DNA of 64,000 nt, taken from the NCBI GenBank assembly GCA_003150355.1, contig QAMJ01000011.1:124001-188000 (forward strand), written 5' to 3'. The notes beneath the pieces were generated by a model, which did no database searches, had not been told where the DNA came from, and saw only the letters and a program-made list of their open reading frames with translations. The stretch's first letter is position 1. Every line of letters begins with the position of its first letter. Positions 59,663 through 64,000 of the stretch are shown one piece after another. The DNA is from Clostridiales bacterium (lineage in GTDB: Bacteria > Bacillota > Clostridia > Oscillospirales > Oscillospiraceae). The position numbers and the translations under genes are program-made.

Positions 59663-60949
59663 ATGAAAAAAAGACTTGATTTCGTGGTTATATATTTCTG
59701 GCTTTTCCTGCTGCTGTGCGCCGGGCTCGGCACGCTGATATTCGCCGATCGGGAAGAGCGCGTCTCCGAGAGTGAAAAGCGCATGCTGGCGGCTTTCCCC
59801 GACACCTCCGCCGAGAGCATTTTCTCCGGCGAGTTCTCCTCGGGCTTTGAAAGCTTCCTAAGCGACGGAATATTCCTGCGCGACTCCGTCGCCGGGGCGA
59901 GCAAGGCCGCGCTCGGGCTTTTCAGCGCCGCAAGCTATGAGGACACGATGCTCCTCAGCAGCATCTCCATGGCCGACGAGATAAGCGGCGGCACGGCGGC
60001 GCAGGATACCGCCGCCCCGGCTGAGGGATCCCCCGCGCAGGAGAGCGGAGGCCAAAGCGCCGCGCAGGCTCTGGGCAGTGACGCGTCCGGGGACTACGGC
60101 CTGTATATGCTGTGCCCGGACGGGAGCGAGGAGCTGCTTGCCGACGTCAGCGAGCTGCGCGTGGGCATGGTCGCGGACGTGCTCAATGAGTACAAAGGCG
60201 TTCTCCCAGAGGACGGGCAGGTGTTCTATTCCTGCATACCTGTGACGAGCTACAGGGACGTTGTGGTAAAAAGCGGTAAATACACCGGCTGGCACGAGAA
60301 CTTTGAGGATGCGTTCAACAGCCTGCTCCTGCCGGGGGTACACATGGTCAGCGCGCCGAACGTGCTGAACGATCACCTGATGGACGAGCCGCTCTTCTTT
60401 CAGGCCGACCACCACTGGACGCCGCTTGCCGCCTACTATCTTATCGAACGGATGATGCAGATGCAGGGTGTACCTGTCGTGCCGTATGACGAGTACGACT
60501 ATTTGGTGAGCGGCTTCTATAACATCCAGGGACTCGGCGACCCGATGGATCTGATGTATCCGCTGCTGCCCGCGCACGGGAATGTCATGCGCCGCGGAAC
60601 AGAGGGCGAGGACGCGCCGATCATCGTCTATAACAATGAAAGCTACACGGCTTACCTCGCCGGCGGGAACCACGTGTGGACAAAATACACCACAGGCTTT
60701 GACACCGGCAGAAAAGCCCTCGTCATCGGTGACTCCTTCACCACGGCCTTCATACCGTACCTGATGCCATATTACGACGAGGTGCACCGCGCGGACCCGA
60801 GATATTACAACAGCGCTCTCAACGGCGGCACCGTTTCGGAGCTGATCGCCCAATACGGGATAGACGATGTCTATATCATCCTGTCCTACGACAACGGGAT
60901 CGATTCCAATATGTCCTCAAAAACCTTGGAGTACCTTCTTTATGGCTGA
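59663..60949 (+). CDS. DHHW-family protein (AlgX/AlgJ-like partner of MBOAT)
   Basis: 428 aa. N-terminal membrane helix (about 7-28), ESEKRMLAAFP and FLRDSV motifs, the signature FQADHHWTPLAAYY, and a late GDSFTTAFIPYLMP with Ser in the esterase/SGNH-like position. Such proteins stand beside MBOAT genes and complete O-acetylation outside the membrane, as AlgJ/AlgX do. A Gly/Ala/Ser-rich insert lies at about 108-145. Confidence 0.9.
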   Translation: MKKRLDFVVIYFWLFLLLCAGLGTLIFADREERVSESEKRMLAAFPDTSAESIFSGEFSSGFESFLSDGIFLRDSVAGASKAALGLFSAASYEDTMLLSSISMADEISGGTAAQDTAAPAEGSPAQESGGQSAAQALGSDASGDYGLYMLCPDGSEELLADVSELRVGMVADVLNEYKGVLPEDGQVFYSCIPVTSYRDVVVKSGKYTGWHENFEDAFNSLLLPGVHMVSAPNVLNDHLMDEPLFFQADHHWTPLAAYYLIERMMQMQGVPVVPYDEYDYLVSGFYNIQGLGDPMDLMYPLLPAHGNVMRRGTEGEDAPIIVYNNESYTAYLAGGNHVWTKYTTGFDTGRKALVIGDSFTTAFIPYLMPYYDEVHRADPRYYNSALNGGTVSELIAQYGIDDVYIILSYDNGIDSNMSSKTLEYLLYG

Positions 60950-62393
60950 TAAGAAACAAAAAAGCGAACCGGAATTTATTCGCGGCACAGTGCTCGCGTC
61001 GATACTCCTGCTGCTGATCTTCATCGCGGCAGGGGTGGTGTTCGCCCGCAATCCGGACGCGGTGAGAGGCGCGGCGGTGCGGACGCTCTCTTCCCTCGGG
61101 AACTTCTCCGCCGCGGCGGAGCTTGCCGGGGACATGGAGGGCGATGAAGCGCGGGCGCAGAGCCTGTACCACGTTGCCGGAAAGATGCTCTCCGCCGGCA
61201 GCTTTGAGGACGCTGCGGAGCTGTTTAGATCCCTCGGAGAGTATTCTGACAGCGCTGAAAAGTACCTCGAAGCGGAATACGCATACGCCGACGCTCTCTA
61301 TAACGACGGAAGCTATGAGCGGGCCATGGAGGTCTTTTCCGCCGTGTCCGCCTACGGTGACGCCGCCGAAAGGCAGAAGGCCTGCGTATACGCGATGGCG
61401 GCGGAAGCATACGAAGGCGGCGAGTACCTGCGCGCAAGCACTTTGTTTGCCGGGCTCTCAAGCTACGAGGACGCGCAGGAGCGCGCCTTTGACGCGGCGC
61501 TCAGGATAACGGGCGACGCTGACGCCGCCGCGGTCATCGTCAGCAGCGGCGGGCTCTCCGCCGAAGCGGCGGAAAAGGCAGCGGATATCGCGATGCTGCG
61601 CAGCTCCCTGCCGCTCGGGCGGCTTGCCGTGGGCAGCTATCACACGGTGTATATCCGCGATGACGGCACTGCCGCCGCCTGCGGAGATAACTCCGACGGG
61701 CGCTGCGACGTGTCCGGCTGGACAGAGCTTGTGCAGGTATGCGCCGGTGCGAAGCACACCGCCGCGCTGCGCGCGGACGGAACCGTCGTTGCCGCGGGCG
61801 ACGACAGCTATGGTCAGTGTGACGTCGGCGATTGGCGGAACGTCATCGCCATCGCCGCCGGGGAATATGACACCGTGGCGCTGCTTGCGGACGGCAGCAT
61901 CGTCTCCTGCGGCTACCACAGCTATGATTCGCTCAAGGGTGCGGATCAGTATACGCGCATCTTTGCCGGGTCCTACGGCGCGGCTGCCGTGAACTCCCTC
62001 GGGCAGCTCGTGTCCTCGAACAAGTCGATAACGGCGGAGAACGCGCAGCTCCTGCTTGAGCTGCCCATCGGCACGGGCTGCCATGCAGCGCTCTATGCCG
62101 ACGGCAGACTTGTCTCGAGCGTATTGGGAGACGAGGTCTGGGAGAACATCGTGCAGGCGGATATCTCGCCGCGGGCGCTGCTTGCGGTGGACGGGGACGG
62201 GAACATCCGCTCCCGCTTCTTCCGTGAGAGCGATAGTGTTGAATTTCCCGTGAGCGGCAGAGCCGTGCTATGCGGAGCGGGCACGGAGCACTATGTGTTC
62301 GTGCTTGAGGACGGGAGCCTTGCGGCCTTCGGCGACAACAGCTACGGCCAATGCGATGTGCAGAAGCTTGCGGCGAAAGCTGCCAAAGATTAA
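60942..62393 (+). CDS. Membrane-anchored helical-repeat and RCC1-repeat protein
   Basis: 483 aa from ATG 60942, overlapping the DHHW gene by eight bases. One membrane helix (about 18-36), then TPR-like helical repeats (about 60-215, with AAELFRSLGEYSDSAEKYLEA and AMEVFSAVSAYGDAAERQKA) and RCC1-type propeller repeats from about 230: SYHTVYIRDDGTAAACGDNSDG, KHTAALRADGTVVAAGDDSYG and a last EHYVFVLEDGSLAAFGDNSYG. The outer face location and operon suggest a scaffold or glycan-binding part of the acylation machine; that is inference. Confidence 0.8.
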   Translation: MADKKQKSEPEFIRGTVLASILLLLIFIAAGVVFARNPDAVRGAAVRTLSSLGNFSAAAELAGDMEGDEARAQSLYHVAGKMLSAGSFEDAAELFRSLGEYSDSAEKYLEAEYAYADALYNDGSYERAMEVFSAVSAYGDAAERQKACVYAMAAEAYEGGEYLRASTLFAGLSSYEDAQERAFDAALRITGDADAAAVIVSSGGLSAEAAEKAADIAMLRSSLPLGRLAVGSYHTVYIRDDGTAAACGDNSDGRCDVSGWTELVQVCAGAKHTAALRADGTVVAAGDDSYGQCDVGDWRNVIAIAAGEYDTVALLADGSIVSCGYHSYDSLKGADQYTRIFAGSYGAAAVNSLGQLVSSNKSITAENAQLLLELPIGTGCHAALYADGRLVSSVLGDEVWENIVQADISPRALLAVDGDGNIRSRFFRESDSVEFPVSGRAVLCGAGTEHYVFVLEDGSLAAFGDNSYGQCDVQKLAAKAAKD

Positions 62394-62435
62394 AAAACTC
62401 CGGCGGATAGAAAATTCTGTCCGCCGGAGTTCTAA
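62394..62435. terminator. Bidirectional terminator (RCC1 gene / tadA)
   Basis: AACTCCGGCGGA and TCCGCCGGAGTT with a partly paired inner part. A-run on the left serves the minus strand; the right side ends TTCTAAT. Confidence 0.85.
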
Positions 62436-62446
62436 TAATATTCAGT

Positions 62447-62893
62447 TCAGCGCAGTCCCTTGAAGAAGCGACTCAGAAGCTCTGCGCTCTCGTCGCCGAG
62501 GACACCGGCATAGACCTTCGGATGGTGCCCGTAGTTTTCAAAGAACAGGTCGATGACGCTGCCGCAGGAGCCGGTGACGGCGTCGCGCGCGCCGAAGACA
62601 AGGCAGGGGATGCGGGAGTTGATTATCGCGCCGGTGCACATCGGGCAGGGCTCGAGCGTCACATACATCGTGCAGCCCTCGAGCCGCCAGCTGCCGAGCG
62701 CGGCCCCGGCCTCGCGGATAGCCTCGACCTCGGCGTGGGCGGTCGCATCGCCCAGCTCCTCGCGGCGGTTGCGTCCGCGGCCGATGACGCGGCCGGCAGC
62801 GTCCGCGATCACGCAGCCGACAGGCACCTCGCCGTGCTCCGCCGCCTCGCGCGCAAGGTCAAGGGCGAGGGACATATATTCTTCATTCGTCAT
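62447..62893 (-). CDS. tadA: tRNA-specific adenosine deaminase TadA
   Basis: Deaminates A34 to inosine in tRNA-Arg(ACG). 148 aa from ATG 62893 (GGAGG upstream). Zinc site H53-A-E55 (TAHAEVEAI) and C83, C86 (PCPMCTGA). FEN and the C-terminal FFKGLR are typical. The frame is open further upstream, but that part translates a non-coding repeat. Confidence 0.94.
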   Translation of the reverse strand: MTNEEYMSLALDLAREAAEHGEVPVGCVIADAAGRVIGRGRNRREELGDATAHAEVEAIREAGAALGSWRLEGCTMYVTLEPCPMCTGAIINSRIPCLVFGARDAVTGSCGSVIDLFFENYGHHPKVYAGVLGDESAELLSRFFKGLR

Positions 62894-62965
62894 GGCGAAG
62901 CCTCCGTATAAAGAGATGCAGCAACTATCGTAGTTCTGCGGCGACATTGCATCTGTATGCCGTGA

Positions 62966-63124
62966 CCGGCTGCTGGTCACTCCGTGGGGTGACTTTCTGT
63001 GCGAACAGAAAGTCACCAAAGAGTCGCACAGGGAGAGGGTGTTTCGACTCCCCCTCTCCCTGTGAACCCTCACCCGCAACGACAAAGAGAAACCGTGCGC
63101 GGTTTCCCTTTGATTCCTTCCAAG
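62966..63124 (+). repeat. Structured intergenic repeat family 1, copy B
   Basis: Aligns with 39011-39171. Hairpins: 62988-63000/63005-63017 (13 bp, loop GCGA), 63027-63039/63052-63064 (13 bp), 63083-63095/63100-63112 (loop TGCG, the same single mismatch as copy A). Stem sequence differs from copy A at paired positions. Confidence 0.82.
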
Positions 63125-63170
63125 TGGAGGATGTGTAACATGCCGTGTTCTATTCCGCACCCTCATAACT

Positions 63171-63238
63171 CAAATCGAAGCCCAGCGAAGCGGGTTCGAT
63201 TTGAAAAGGAAGAATGAAGGAGCGGATATGGAGCTTTG
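63171..63238 (+). repeat. Structured intergenic repeat family 2, copy 2
   Basis: Reverse-strand match of 30840-30907. Hairpin CAAATCGAA (63171-63179) / TTCGATTTG (63195-63203), then the invariant GCGGATATGGAGCTTTG (63222-63238). Weaker similarity continues to about 63280, up to the pta stop codon. The rest of 62894-63280 has no gene. Confidence 0.75.
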
Positions 63239-63280
63239 CCCGATAGGGCGAAGCGTAATGCAGCGAGTTTATTCTGACGC

Positions 63281-64000
63281 TCAGACGAGAGCAGCAGTGA
63301 TGATGCTCATCAGGTAGACCTCTTCGGCGTTGCAGCCGCGGCTGAGGTCGTTGATGGGGGCGTTCAGACCCTGGAGGATCGGGCCGTAGGCCGCAAAGCC
63401 GCCGAGACGCTGGGCGATCTTATAGCCGATGTTGCCGGACTGGATCTCCGGGAAGATAAAGGTGTTGGCATAGCCCGCGACCTTGCTGCCGGGGAACTTG
63501 AGCTGGCCGACCGTGGGAGAGACGGCGGCGTCGAACTGCATCTCGCCGTCAACTGCAAGCTCGGGAGCCTTTTCCTTGACTATCGCGGTGGCATTGCGCA
63601 CGAGGTCGACGGAAGCGCCCTTGCCGGAGCCCTTGGTGGAGTAGGACAGCATGGCGACCTTTGGGTCCATGCCGAAGACCTTTGCGGTCTTTGCAGTCTC
63701 GATGGCGACCTCGGCGAGCTGATCGGCAGCGGAGAGAACGACATTGCCCTCCTTGTCGAGCTTGTCCTCATAGGAGATGTTTATGGCGCAGTCGCCCATG
63801 CAGAGCATCTCATCGCCGCGGGTCAGGATGAAGCAGGAGCTGACAAGGTTCGCGCCCTTCTTGGTCTTGACGAGCTGGAGCGCGGGGCGGACGGTATCGG
63901 CGGTGGAGTAGGTTGCTCCGCCGAGCAGAGCATCGGCCTTGCCCATCTTGACGAGCATGGTGCCGAAGTAGTTGCCCTTGGAGAGCGCGGCGCGCGCGTC
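63281..64000 (-). CDS. pta: Phosphate acetyltransferase (3' part)
   Basis: Interconverts acetyl-CoA and acetyl phosphate; with acetate kinase it yields ATP in fermenters. The visible ~239 residues are the C-terminal part: ARAALSKGNYFGTMLVKMG runs in from the right edge, then ADALLGGATYSTADTVRPALQ, VAMLSYSTKGSGKGASVDLV, DGEMQFDAAVSP, FIFPEIQSGNIGYKIAQRLGG and GPILQGLNAPINDLSRGCN. The 5' end lies outside the window. Confidence 0.95.
   Translation of the reverse strand, partial: DARAALSKGNYFGTMLVKMGKADALLGGATYSTADTVRPALQLVKTKKGANLVSSCFILTRGDEMLCMGDCAINISYEDKLDKEGNVVLSAADQLAEVAIETAKTAKVFGMDPKVAMLSYSTKGSGKGASVDLVRNATAIVKEKAPELAVDGEMQFDAAVSPTVGQLKFPGSKVAGYANTFIFPEIQSGNIGYKIAQRLGGFAAYGPILQGLNAPINDLSRGCNAEEVYLMSIITAALV

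Noticed and set aside
62894..63166. Upstream extension of tadA (extra ~90 codons)
   Set aside because: It translates the family 1 repeat; the ATG at 62893 has a GGAGG site and gives a normal TadA.
1..64000. tRNA, rRNA, CRISPR, prophage or intact insertion sequence
   Set aside because: I saw no cloverleaf, rRNA-like stretch, regularly spaced repeat array, integrase or transposase in either strand.

Overview
The window is about 60% GC and looks like one contiguous stretch of a Clostridia chromosome, most likely Oscillospirales/Oscillospiraceae of gut type. This is inferred from a Gram-positive PolC, zinc-type S14 (61 aa), an adenylate kinase with a zinc LID, an S10-spc-alpha ribosomal cluster containing secY-adk-map-infA, a pst-pho cluster with Firmicutes-style Pho boxes, and lipoprotein and MBOAT/DHHW families common in that group. 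I saw no rRNA, tRNA, CRISPR array or intact transposase. Genes are separated by clean intrinsic terminators, many shared by converging genes, and several promoters have ideal 17-bp spacing.

Layout. 1-1793: 3' part of polC. 2010-8428: F-type ATP synthase operon atpB-E-F-A-G-D-C. It has no separate delta gene: the delta C-terminal domain is fused to the N-terminus of alpha, and subunit c carries a signal-peptide-like extension. 8434-13164: a promoter, a cobalamin riboswitch and a 1,406-aa secreted protein whose DUF4430 and helical-barrel domains resemble eukaryotic transcobalamin/intrinsic factor. 13176-21794: a GreA-type factor, a glutamate racemase, a YwiB-like protein, a YczE-like membrane protein, two flavoproteins with L-asparaginase, and divergent iron-sulfur L-serine dehydratase genes. 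22022-38361: the S10-spc-alpha ribosomal protein cluster on the minus strand, with a long leader carrying an internal terminator and a 436-bp hairpin-rich gap between rpsN and rpsH. 38424-42223: small regulators, two VanY-type D,D-carboxypeptidases, a 255-bp terminal-inverted-repeat element and a NagD-type phosphatase. 42363-48929: pstSCAB-phoU-phoB-phoR behind Pho boxes. 48947-54726: an Rrf2 regulator, nitrilase, EamA transporter, cysK, mnmA and a phosphoribosyltransferase. 54974-58089: ECF sigma factor, membrane anti-sigma-like protein and lipoprotein. 58138-62393: MBOAT, DHHW protein and RCC1-repeat protein, probably for O-acylation of an exported glycan. 62447-64000: tadA and the 3' part of pta.

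The observations most worth following are (i) the delta-alpha fusion, which by the fixed 3:1 alpha:delta stoichiometry would place three delta C-terminal domains on one F1; (ii) the subunit c with an exported-protein N-terminus; (iii) the B12-riboswitch-controlled transcobalamin-like surface protein; (iv) two families of intergenic structured repeats, each present twice in the window, with compensatory base changes that keep hairpins intact; and (v) mutually exclusive hairpins between pstS and pstC.

All functional calls rest on reading the translated sequence and recalling family motifs. No database or folding program was run.
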